DNA from: Paenibacillus alba
Lineage (GTDB): Bacteria; Bacillota; Bacilli; Paenibacillales; NBRC-103111
Length of the DNA stretch: 64,000 nt
Direction: 5' to 3'
Assembly: GCF_013204855.1 (NCBI RefSeq)
Contig: NZ_JABMKZ010000014.1
Coordinates: 98,928-162,927 of the forward strand
Shown here: positions 1 through 6,849 of the stretch, piece after piece
Position numbering within the stretch: position 1 is the stretch's first letter
Layout: every line of letters begins with the position of its first letter
The notes under the pieces: generated by a model
The model's database searches: none
What the model was told of the DNA's origin: nothing
Seen by the model: only the letters and a program-made list of their open reading frames with translations
Program-made: the position numbers and the translations under genes

Positions 1-813
1 CGCGTTGCCAATCAGATCAAAGAAGATCTTGCTGTAAGAATTGAGCAATTAACAGCCAAAGGAATACAGCCTTGCTTGGCGACGATTCTCGTTGGAGATG
101 ATCCTTCATCGGAAACTTATGTGCGCATGAAAGGCAATGCCTGCAAACGGCTTGGGATTCATTCCAGACGCATCCATCTTGATCAATCAACTACGACAGA
201 TCAGCTGATTGCCGTGATTCAGGAATTAAACAGAGATTCGCAAGTCCATGGCATTCTGCTGCAGCATCCCGTCCCTCATCATGTCGATGAAAGAGCCGCC
301 TTTGAGGCTATTCAGCCTGAGAAGGATGTGGATGGCGTAACCATGCTTGGCTTCGCCCAAAATGCTTTTGGAATAGCCAGCTTCCCCTCCTGTACCCCTG
401 CAGCGATCATCGCGATTCTCGATCATTATCAAATTCCGATTGCAGGCAAGCATGCCGTCGTTATTGGCCGCAGCCCTATTTTGGGAAAACCGGTGTCCCT
501 TATGCTGCTCAATAGGAACGCTACCGTGACGATTTGCCACTCCAGGACGGAAGGACTCGAACATCTCGTTCGGCTAGCTGATATCGTGGTAGCTGCTGTC
601 GGCAAGCCTGCTTTTGTTCAGGGAGATTGGATTAAGCCTGGCGCTGTTATTATCGATGCCGGATACAATCCGGGCAATATCGGAGATGTCGATTACGAAG
701 CTTGTCTCCCTATCACCAGTGCCATCACACCCGTACCAGCTGGAGTCGGACCAGTGACCATTGCTACGCTTTTGAAACATACGATTGACGCCGCTGAAAT
801 GACGAATCCGTAA
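1..813 (+). CDS. folD: Bifunctional methylenetetrahydrofolate dehydrogenase/cyclohydrolase FolD, 5' end missing
   Basis: The reading frame is already open at base 1, so the N-terminus lies outside the window; about 270 residues remain. FolD oxidises 5,10-methylene-THF with NADP and hydrolyses the product to 10-formyl-THF in the cytoplasm. Seen: the YVRMKG segment with the catalytic lysine, QHPVP followed by KDVDG, the SCTP substrate segment, the GRSPILGKP dinucleotide-binding turn and PVPAGVGPVT near the C-terminus. These are FolD signatures in the expected order. An ATG-less internal TTG at 76 could be mistaken for the start, but conserved sequence continues upstream of it. Confidence 0.95.
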   Translation, partial: RVANQIKEDLAVRIEQLTAKGIQPCLATILVGDDPSSETYVRMKGNACKRLGIHSRRIHLDQSTTTDQLIAVIQELNRDSQVHGILLQHPVPHHVDERAAFEAIQPEKDVDGVTMLGFAQNAFGIASFPSCTPAAIIAILDHYQIPIAGKHAVVIGRSPILGKPVSLMLLNRNATVTICHSRTEGLEHLVRLADIVVAAVGKPAFVQGDWIKPGAVIIDAGYNPGNIGDVDYEACLPITSAITPVPAGVGPVTIATLLKHTIDAAEMTNP

Positions 814-944
814 CAAGCAGATACGACATAATTTTCCTTAAAATAGGTCTTAATAACCCTTGTTTAACCTTACATGATATGTTATATTAAAAGTGCGACA
901 AATCAAGGTTTTCACTTCAAAAAGTTGACATAGGAGTGATGAAA

Positions 945-1124
945 ATGGGCCAAAATTCCGTTCAGATTCTGCAAGGCGAAGAACTAATTCGTGTGGAAAT
1001 GACTGTTAAGGAAGCGCTTGCTTTAACAGGCGCTAAGTTCAATCAGAACCACAAGCTAGAAACAGATGCCATCAAGAAGGTTAAACAAACGTTAGAAGAC
1101 AAGCTGCTGACTCCCAACCATTAA
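945..1124 (+). CDS. Small conserved-looking protein of unknown function (59 aa)
   Basis: I do not recognise this family. The ATG at 945 has an AGGAG eight bases upstream, which is better than the in-frame GTG at 936 or ATG at 939. The product is soluble, with no membrane segment, and mixes beta-prone and helical stretches (VQILQGEEL, then VKEALALTGAKF). It stands alone between folD and a strong terminator at 1149-1187, with an AT-rich promoter-like stretch upstream (TATATT near 890). Confidence 0.7.
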   Translation: MGQNSVQILQGEELIRVEMTVKEALALTGAKFNQNHKLETDAIKKVKQTLEDKLLTPNH

Positions 1125-1148
1125 TCTTATATACCTTTACCGCACATC

Positions 1149-1187
1149 GCCCTGATTGAACGATTTCCATCGTTCGCAGGGCTTTTT
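1149..1187 (+). terminator. Rho-independent terminator
   Basis: GCCCTG and CAGGGC arms with an inner GAACGAT/ATCGTTC stem, followed by a T-run. It ends the transcript of the 59-residue protein gene. Confidence 0.85.
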
Positions 1188-1267
1188 GTTTTATTTGTAT
1201 CAAAATCAACCGAATGCTTATACTAATTCTCGCACTACCCCAACTTACATCCTAAGGAGTGAAGATC

Positions 1268-1357
1268 ATGTCATCCGATCACAAACAGCAAGGACAAAGC
1301 AGAAAAAATACGACAACACGCACACAGGATCAGAAAAGCGGCAAAGGTCATAAATAA
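1268..1357 (+). CDS. Very small hydrophilic protein (29 aa)
   Basis: A 29-codon frame starts at an ATG seven bases after a strong AAGGAGTG site. The product is rich in Gln, Lys, Ser, Thr and Arg, lacks hydrophobic residues, starts MSSDHKQQ and ends KSGKGHK. Such composition resembles minor spore proteins of the Ssp type, but I cannot match it to a named one. It lies 23 bases before the next gene, so the two are probably co-transcribed. The overlapping longer frame at 1156-1353 lacks a ribosome site and looks like noise. Confidence 0.6.
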   Translation: MSSDHKQQGQSRKNTTTRTQDQKSGKGHK

Positions 1358-1380
1358 CAATCATTTAGGAGGGCTAACCG

Positions 1381-1581
1381 ATGCTTGATCAGTTGGAAAG
1401 CAATTACGATTGTGCCAACGCAGGTGCTGATTTGCACAGTTTAAAGCAAGAGCTTGAGCAGTTCCAAGGTCAAGCCGCCAGCTCAGACACAACGCAGAAA
1501 GAACAGCGCAATCGTCTCGAAAACCAGATCCGTTTCATCGAAAACAAATGTTCAATTACCCGTGAGCATAACCCGCAATGA
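1381..1581 (+). CDS. Small coiled-coil protein of unknown function (66 aa)
   Basis: Start ATG follows TAGGAGGGC at good spacing. Residues about 15-58 are helical with heptad-like hydrophobics (LHSLKQELEQF, then RLENQIRFIENK), and there are two cysteines, C11 and C57. No membrane segment is present. It is the second gene after the 29-residue protein and is closed by a terminator at 1585-1619. I do not recognise the family. Confidence 0.75.
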   Translation: MLDQLESNYDCANAGADLHSLKQELEQFQGQAASSDTTQKEQRNRLENQIRFIENKCSITREHNPQ

Positions 1582-1584
1582 AGA

Positions 1585-1619
1585 AAAGTCCATGCCTTTG
1601 CTTAGAGGGCATGGACTTT
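1585..1619 (+). terminator. Rho-independent terminator
   Basis: Perfect arms AAAGTCCATGCC and GGCATGGACTTT around an 11-base loop. The A- and T-rich ends would allow it to work for both of the convergent genes around it. Confidence 0.85.
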
Positions 1620-1623
1620 CCTA

Positions 1624-1833
1624 TTAGTTTACTTTTCTGCGTGTCAAAATACACGGAACCCCTTTACCCAAGGCCCCAGGCTGCGACATCATGGATAAAT
1701 ATCGAAGTCCCCTCGTACAGGGCGTTTTGCAAACTGCGCAAGTGGACGATTCTACAAGTCTCATCGTGTACTGGACTCTGGACGAAAGCTCTTTCTTCTT
1801 GGTTACCTTGCCCTTCCCTTTAGGTGGTGCCAT
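1624..1833 (-). CDS. Small CxxC protein of unknown function (69 aa)
   Basis: Lys-rich N-terminus (PKGKGKVTKKKELS), then CAVCKTPCTRG, which gives a CxxC plus a third Cys and could bind a metal, then a basic C-terminus with another Cys (GVPCILTRRK). The start ATG is preceded by GTGGGAG. The pattern is reminiscent of short conserved Bacillales proteins, but I cannot name it. It is convergent with the 66-residue gene and downstream of the M14 peptidase on the same strand, so it may belong to that transcript's neighbourhood. Confidence 0.65.
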   Translation of the reverse strand: MAPPKGKGKVTKKKELSSRVQYTMRLVESSTCAVCKTPCTRGLRYLSMMSQPGALGKGVPCILTRRKVN

Positions 1834-1924
1834 CTCCCACGCCTCCCAACTGTTTCCTCCCTTCAGTATATGAAGCTTGGGCTGAACGGTTCTTAGGAGG
1901 CATGGTCAAGTTCAAGCGACTTGT

Positions 1925-2812
1925 CTATTGGTTGACCACTTGCAGGTCCATAGCTGTCAACAGAATAGGAACAAGCTCTGCGTAAAGCGAAGCGAAAGAT
2001 TCCACAGGCAAAGGATTTTCTCCGCAGCCAACTTCCACCGTGAAGCCAGGCTTGCGAAATTGCTGGATGAACCAATCTTTGTACCCCGCATCGCTGTCGG
2101 AGAGCTTAACGGCTTGGTAATTGCCAGCTAAGGATAACCGCTCGGCATACATCTCGGACTCCGGAGGCTCATAGCCACGGTAGTTCCAATAAATTTCTCT
2201 TCCTTGTGTATGCAGCGCTACAACGATTTCAAAGGGATGAATTTCCGTGAACCTCACCATGGCCGCCGCCTCCGGCTCGGTCAGTGGCGCTTCACCGCCG
2301 TAATCCCGCGGTCCTGGACCCAGCTGAACTCGGCGTGCAGCCTCTTCCTCCCAATAAGCCGGGAATTGGTCGTTGAGATCCACCCCCCGAATATTGGCCT
2401 TCCAGCCGCTAAAATCCAAGGAACCTCCGTTCCACTCCAGCAATTGCTCCCGATGCGGATGTTCTTCAACGCCTTGCAGGACAAGCTCAACCCCATCTGG
2501 ATTCACCATAGGGACCACCCAAAGCGAATATTCAGAGAGAAGTCGTCTCACATTGCTGCCGTGCCATGCCGTTCCCCTCGCGTACGAGCAAGCCAGATCC
2601 TCTACGAATTGCATGATCAGAGGAGTCGTTATCCATTCATTCGCATGAATGGCTGCTTGAATATGAAGCTCCCTTGCTCCTTGACCGATTCGAAGAGCCG
2701 GAATACTTTTCCCCATCACACTCTCACCCATAACGCCTACTTGAAGAAAAGGATAAATTTTGCCTAACCGATGCAATTCCTCACACAGTGTCTCATACCC
2801 GTATCCTAACAC
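1925..2812 (-). CDS. M14-family zinc carboxypeptidase (gamma-D-glutamyl-diamino acid endopeptidase type)
   Basis: Zinc peptidase likely acting on peptidoglycan peptides. Zinc ligands are H56 and E59 in HANEW, and H201 in ALHTQG; the catalytic Glu is E260 in FTVEVGCGENP; NIRGVDLN at about 140-147 supplies the substrate Arg. Length (295 aa) equals a bare M14 domain, without the LysM repeats found in spore endopeptidase I and without a signal peptide, so it is probably cytoplasmic or mother-cell located. The GTG start has GAGGTGG upstream. Close match to the spore/cell wall recycling branch rather than digestive carboxypeptidases. Confidence 0.88.
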   Translation of the reverse strand: MLGYGYETLCEELHRLGKIYPFLQVGVMGESVMGKSIPALRIGQGARELHIQAAIHANEWITTPLIMQFVEDLACSYARGTAWHGSNVRRLLSEYSLWVVPMVNPDGVELVLQGVEEHPHREQLLEWNGGSLDFSGWKANIRGVDLNDQFPAYWEEEAARRVQLGPGPRDYGGEAPLTEPEAAAMVRFTEIHPFEIVVALHTQGREIYWNYRGYEPPESEMYAERLSLAGNYQAVKLSDSDAGYKDWFIQQFRKPGFTVEVGCGENPLPVESFASLYAELVPILLTAMDLQVVNQ

Positions 2813-2949
2813 GCGACCACCTCACAGCTCTGTTATCTCATCTTTCTGTTATCTCATCTTCGTAGGATATGAATATGCCATTTGGCTTAGAAACATGCGG
2901 TATCGGCTTAATCGCAGGCTTTTCAGCTTTTCAAGCGATTGAAAAGAAA

Positions 2950-2973
2950 AAACCTGCATTTCTGCAGGTTTCA
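2950..2973 (-). terminator. Rho-independent terminator after murI
   Basis: AAACCTGCA and TGCAGGTTT arms with a short loop; on the minus strand the T-run follows directly. It lies 18 bases past the murI stop. Confidence 0.85.
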
Positions 2974-2990
2974 ACGTTGACATGACCATT

Positions 2991-3800
2991 TTATATAATC
3001 GTAGGTACCTGCCAAACAACGGGAGTTATGGAAATCTGCTCTTTGAGCCAGTTTTCAGCTATTTTCTTGAACAGCTCGGGCTCCCCGCTGCAAAAAAATT
3101 GATGAATCGGCAGCTGCCCCGATGTGGCAAGCAAATTGCGATGGTAGAGAATCGTACTGATTTCTCTCGCCGTCTCATCTGCCGAAGAAATCAAGGTGAC
3201 ATTCGGGCCCATCACACTGGATATAGCTTCCGTCAAAAAAGGATAATGCGTACACCCCAGAATCAAGCAATCCATGGGCTTGCCGACGAGCGGTTTCAAT
3301 GATTGTTCAACAACCTCATGCGACCGATCCGCATCGAACAACCCCTTTTCCACGAGAGGAGCCAGTAAGGGGCAAGCCTCGCTATACACTTGAATGTGCG
3401 GCGAGATTAAGCGCAATGCATGCTCATAGGCTTTGCTTCGAATGGTTCCATCCGTGCCAATGACCCCGATGATCCCGCTTCTCGTATGCTTGATTGCTGC
3501 TCTAGCTCCTGGTGAAATGACCCCAAGCACGGGAATCGATACCCGCTCCCTAATATCGTCAATGGCAACTGCTGTTGCCGTATTGCAAGCGATAACAATC
3601 ATTTTGGGATTAAATTGAATTAAATAATCAACGATTTGCCTCGTGAATGTCTGCACTTCTCCCGCAGATCTAGGACCGTAAGGACTTCGCGCTGTATCTC
3701 CAAAATAAATGACTTTTTCTTGCGGCAATTGTCTCATGACTTCTTTGACAACAGTTAATCCTCCGACCCCGGAGTCCAGTACGGCTATCGCTTGCTGCAC
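2991..3800 (-). CDS. murI: Glutamate racemase
   Basis: Converts L-glutamate to D-glutamate for peptidoglycan in the cytoplasm. Seen: IAVLDSGVGGLTV at the N-terminus, GDTARSPYGPR, the first catalytic Cys in ACNTAT and the second in GCTHYPF. I place the start at the GTG at 3800, which follows AGGAAGCGGATAGG and gives a 269-residue protein that begins where RacE/MurI proteins usually begin. An upstream in-frame GTG at 3842 would add 14 basic residues with no ribosome site. Monocistronic, ending at a terminator at 2950-2973. Confidence 0.95.
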   Translation of the reverse strand: MQQAIAVLDSGVGGLTVVKEVMRQLPQEKVIYFGDTARSPYGPRSAGEVQTFTRQIVDYLIQFNPKMIVIACNTATAVAIDDIRERVSIPVLGVISPGARAAIKHTRSGIIGVIGTDGTIRSKAYEHALRLISPHIQVYSEACPLLAPLVEKGLFDADRSHEVVEQSLKPLVGKPMDCLILGCTHYPFLTEAISSVMGPNVTLISSADETAREISTILYHRNLLATSGQLPIHQFFCSGEPELFKKIAENWLKEQISITPVVWQVPTII

Positions 3801-3910
3801 ACCTATCCGCTTCCTTTGCCGCTTAATTAAATACGGAACCACATGGATAGAATATGAACGTACAAGCTGAAAGGTACCTAGGTGAAAAACTCAGATTTCT
3901 GACCTGTCGT

Positions 3911-4897
3911 CTACTTTTTAGGCTCAAGCTCACTCACAAGCGCAAATTCATAGCCTTTTTTCTTGATCTCTTTGCAAATGCGTGACAGTGCCTGCATATT
4001 TTCCTCAGAGCCCTGATGCATCAAAATCACATTGCCATCATGCAAATTATTCATAATGTCATTGTAAGGATCTTCTGCCCCATTCTCTCTCTTCTCCCAA
4101 TCACGCATAGCCGTTGACCAGAATACGGATGTATAGCCCATGCTTGAAACCAAGCTTAAATTATGCATATTGTAGTGTCCATAAGGAAAACGGAAATATT
4201 GCTCCACTTCTTTTCCCGTTAATTGTTTATACAAGACTTCAAAATCCGTAATTTCTTTCCGAATTTGGTCATCGCTCATCTCATTAAAATCATTGTGCGT
4301 CATCGTATGGTTGGCAATAAAATGACCATCCGCGACAAGCTTTTTTAAGTAGTCAGGATTCTTCTTAATGTTGTTTCCGGAAATAAAAAAGTTAGCCTTC
4401 ACACCGTTTTCCTTCAAGGATTTCAGCATCAAATCCACTTCAATCAAAGGACCTCCGGCATCAATAGTTAAATACACCTTCTTACCGGTGCCTACCCATA
4501 CGGCTTTCTGATCTGCTGTGAAAGATTTCGTCTCTTTGGGAAAATCAGGAACTTGTCCGGTTTTCTTCTTCATATAGTACCAAGAGTAAGGTACCTTCTC
4601 GGCTGAGGAAGGCTTTGGAGTAGCCCCAACTACTGCTGACTTGGGTGTTGCCGTAGGCACCGGAGTTGCCGTTGGCTTCGTCGTGTGCGTCGGATCTGGT
4701 GTGGCTTTAGGCGTCGGCGTAGGTGCCGCAGTTGGTTTAGGAGTTGGTGTTGGTGTCGGCGTTGCCGCCGAGGTAGCTTTAGGCGTTTCGGTTGGAGCTG
4801 GATTGGAAGCTGAGGAAAGCAGGCTTTTATCTGCACAACCGATCAATGTTGCGCTAAGAACGATCAGTAGTGCAGCGCTTTTGGTAATTCGCGTCAT
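3911..4897 (-). CDS. PdaA-like polysaccharide deacetylase lipoprotein with altered metal site
   Basis: Lipoprotein: positive N-terminus, hydrophobic core and lipobox LIGC with C21. Residues about 30-95 are a Thr/Pro linker of the TPTPTPKP type. A NodB domain follows at about 135-320, most like the delta-lactam-forming PdaA branch (PYSWYYMKK lead-in, then the domain). Motif 2 is HTMTH, motif 3 RFPYG, motif 4 MRDW, and motif 5 LMH. Motif 1, normally TFDDG, reads TIDAGG, so the second acidic residue that holds the metal is Ala. PdaA itself has Asn there. Activity is therefore plausible but not certain. Probably acts on cell wall outside the membrane. Confidence 0.85.
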   Translation of the reverse strand: MTRITKSAALLIVLSATLIGCADKSLLSSASNPAPTETPKATSAATPTPTPTPKPTAAPTPTPKATPDPTHTTKPTATPVPTATPKSAVVGATPKPSSAEKVPYSWYYMKKKTGQVPDFPKETKSFTADQKAVWVGTGKKVYLTIDAGGPLIEVDLMLKSLKENGVKANFFISGNNIKKNPDYLKKLVADGHFIANHTMTHNDFNEMSDDQIRKEITDFEVLYKQLTGKEVEQYFRFPYGHYNMHNLSLVSSMGYTSVFWSTAMRDWEKRENGAEDPYNDIMNNLHDGNVILMHQGSEENMQALSRICKEIKKKGYEFALVSELEPKK

Positions 4898-4982
4898 AGT
4901 AGCACCTCGTTATAGAATGAATACATCGGTATTCATTTCGACAGCACTAGACAAATTACCTGCCTATTGGAAGATTTTCTTA

Positions 4983-5402
4983 TTATTTCGTGGCGCGATA
5001 CGTCAAATATTGGAGGATGCTGATTAAAATGAATGCAGCTCCAGCAAGCATTGGAATCGTAATAAATCCAAGCCAATTCAAATAATCCACATCACAAGGC
5101 ACAGGACCGCATCCCGTCGCTGATTCATGAAAAATGCCCGATTGCAGCAAGACATGATAAATCGAAATACATGCGCCCCACAGGGTCAATGGCAGTACAT
5201 AAATCGTAAGTTTATAATCTCTGCGTACAGCTGCAATTCCTAAAATGATGGCTAAAGGATACATCAAAATTCGTTGATACCAGCATAATTTGCAAGGTAA
5301 AAAATGCATAATCTCTGAGAAATAAAGGCTTCCTAAGGTAGCAATTAGAGCAATTAGCCACGATAGATGCATGCCATTGTCTCTTAACCATTTGTTTGAC
5401 AT
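4983..5402 (-). CDS. bdbC: Disulfide bond formation protein B (BdbC type)
   Basis: Integral membrane thiol oxidase that passes electrons from a thioredoxin-like partner to quinone. The 139 residues hold four membrane segments, with redox pair C37/C40 in CKLCWYQR and the second pair C98/C103 in GCGPVPC, exactly the DsbB/BdbC arrangement and length. GGGAGGAC precedes the ATG. No BdbD-like thioredoxin partner is seen next to it; the upstream gene on the same strand is the deacetylase, 85 bases downstream. Confidence 0.93.
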   Translation of the reverse strand: MSNKWLRDNGMHLSWLIALIATLGSLYFSEIMHFLPCKLCWYQRILMYPLAIILGIAAVRRDYKLTIYVLPLTLWGACISIYHVLLQSGIFHESATGCGPVPCDVDYLNWLGFITIPMLAGAAFILISILQYLTYRATK

Positions 5403-5463
5403 CTGAGCTCGTCCTCCCCTTCCTCCTTATTATAGAAAAATATAGAAAGGAAGTCTAACCTGT

Positions 5464-5610
5464 TCGGCCGAAATTCAGCCTTTCAGCTGCTCGATCGGGC
5501 AGACTAGTCAAAATCTGGACACGTAAGGCTGTTTTTCGGCCTTATGGAGGCGCTTTAGCGCTTCCCCTTCACTTTAAGGCCGAAATTCAGCCTTTCAGCT
5601 GCTCGATCGG
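5464..5610. repeat. Cluster of inverted/direct hairpin repeats (REP/BIME-like)
   Basis: A 33-bp sequence beginning GGCCGAAATTCAGCC occurs identically at 5466-5498 and 5578-5610. Its hairpin core AAGGCCGAAATTCAGCCTT (third copy 5576-5594; first copy 5464-5482 with one change) is also present in inverted orientation at 5525-5543 with two loop changes. Between the copies lies another hairpin, GCGCTTTAGCGC. Alternating orientation of a short palindrome in an intergenic region is the organisation of bacterial interspersed mosaic elements. Confidence 0.75.
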
Positions 5611-5629
5611 ATTCTCATAATAAACAAAA

Positions 5630-5667
5630 AAGCGGCAAGCAGGCCAACTCTCGCCCACCCGCCGCTA
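5630..5667 (-). terminator. Probable terminator of the glucoamylase/dehydrogenase operon
   Basis: GCGGC and GCCGC ends enclose a partly paired 28-base loop, with TTTTTTG following on the minus strand just after the dehydrogenase stop. Stem is imperfect. Confidence 0.6.
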
Positions 5668-5670
5668 TCC

Positions 5671-6831
5671 TTATACAGAGAAGCTGTAAGCTACTTCTTC
5701 CGTCTGTTTCACGAGCTCCCGCCACTGCTCAACAGGTACGATATCAACGACTGCTTTGATCGGTATGCTGGAGAAATCCAGCTGCGGCACGGCCTCCAGC
5801 TTCATCCGATTCGTGACCAGCCGGTCCAGCCAGCCGGGATAGTTCTTCTCCATCTGCTGCAAGCGATAGATGGCTGTTTCAAAATCTTTGCGAGCCGCGT
5901 TGACGGAACCAAGCACGCATTTGTTCTCCAGCACCATGCTCTGATTGAGCATGTCAGATGAAATCTCCAGCTTGCGGTCCGCTGGCGTAACTCCCAGCAG
6001 CGCCAACACGCCGTTGGGCGCCAGAACGGCCATGGCCTCGAAGGCCAGCGGGCTGAAGCCCGTGCATTCGAGAATGAGATCTAGCGGCTTGCCGAGACGC
6101 TCGGCATATGCCGTCAGTGTATCCGCAGCACTCGCGGCGCCTGCCTGCTGATACATGCCGCCGCTGATCTTCACAAGCTGCGCTTGCAGGCTGTCCTGCG
6201 GCGACATCGACCAGACATAGACCTCAAGCCCAAGCAGCCGGCAGGTCATCGCGGCAAGCAAGCCCAGAGGCCCTGAACCGAGAATCAGCGCCGTCTTCGG
6301 CTCCCAGATCAGCCGCTGCTGCACGCGCAGCACCTGATCCCATACTTTCTCGACGATGCTTTGCGGCTCGACCAGCATCCCATGCTGGAGCAGGTCCAGT
6401 GGAACCTGCACCAAGTACCGCCCTTCTTCCTTGTAATACTCGGAGAGGAAACCGTTCGCCCCTTTGATGCCGCGTTCCACATACTCCCCAGTCTGGCAGA
6501 AGTCCGAATGTCCATTGCGGCAGTTCACACAGTTTTGATTGCGGCAAGGCCTTCTCACAATCGCGGTCACCAGATCGCCCTTGCGGAAGCCGCTGTCCGT
6601 CCCAGCCTCGGTAACGACGCCAAGCGATTCATGTCCTGTGGTCAGATCATCCTCTCCTTCCGGAGGAACGCCGTATTTCTCCTTCAAGATCTCTTTGTCT
6701 GTACCATCCAGCCCCACGGCCAGCACCTTCACGATGACCTCTTGAGGATGTGAAAGAACAGGATCCGGCAGGTCTTCGATTTCTATCGTGGGATTGCCGT
6801 TACGCAGATTTTTGACTCGAATAGCTTTCAT
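5671..6831 (-). CDS. Zinc-dependent glucose 1-dehydrogenase-type alcohol dehydrogenase
   Basis: Medium-chain dehydrogenase of the archaeal-type glucose dehydrogenase branch; oxidises glucose (or another aldose) with NAD(P). D42 in LDGTDKEI occupies the catalytic zinc position that is Cys in most relatives and Asp in some halophilic enzymes; H67-E68 in GHES supply other ligands. Structural-zinc cysteines are C96, C101, C104 and C112. GSGPLGLLAA near residue 186 is the nucleotide-binding turn. It lies 18 bases after the glucoamylase, so the pair can release glucose and oxidise it. Length 386 is slightly long for the family (about 355-360). Confidence 0.87.
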   Translation of the reverse strand: MKAIRVKNLRNGNPTIEIEDLPDPVLSHPQEVIVKVLAVGLDGTDKEILKEKYGVPPEGEDDLTTGHESLGVVTEAGTDSGFRKGDLVTAIVRRPCRNQNCVNCRNGHSDFCQTGEYVERGIKGANGFLSEYYKEEGRYLVQVPLDLLQHGMLVEPQSIVEKVWDQVLRVQQRLIWEPKTALILGSGPLGLLAAMTCRLLGLEVYVWSMSPQDSLQAQLVKISGGMYQQAGAASAADTLTAYAERLGKPLDLILECTGFSPLAFEAMAVLAPNGVLALLGVTPADRKLEISSDMLNQSMVLENKCVLGSVNAARKDFETAIYRLQQMEKNYPGWLDRLVTNRMKLEAVPQLDFSSIPIKAVVDIVPVEQWRELVKQTEEVAYSFSV

Positions 6832-6849
6832 TTCTTCCTCTCCTCCAAG

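Noticed and set aside
1156..1353. 65-codon plus-strand frame
   Set aside because: Starts inside the terminator at 1149-1187 without a ribosome site; the 29-codon frame at 1268 explains the strong ribosome site in this region.
2204..2767. 187-codon plus-strand frame opposite the M14 peptidase
   Set aside because: Fully antisense to a protein with intact zinc-peptidase motifs and lacks a ribosome site.
4641..5027. Gly/Val-rich 128-codon plus-strand frame
   Set aside because: It is the mirror of the Thr/Pro linker of the deacetylase; repetitive codons leave several frames open.
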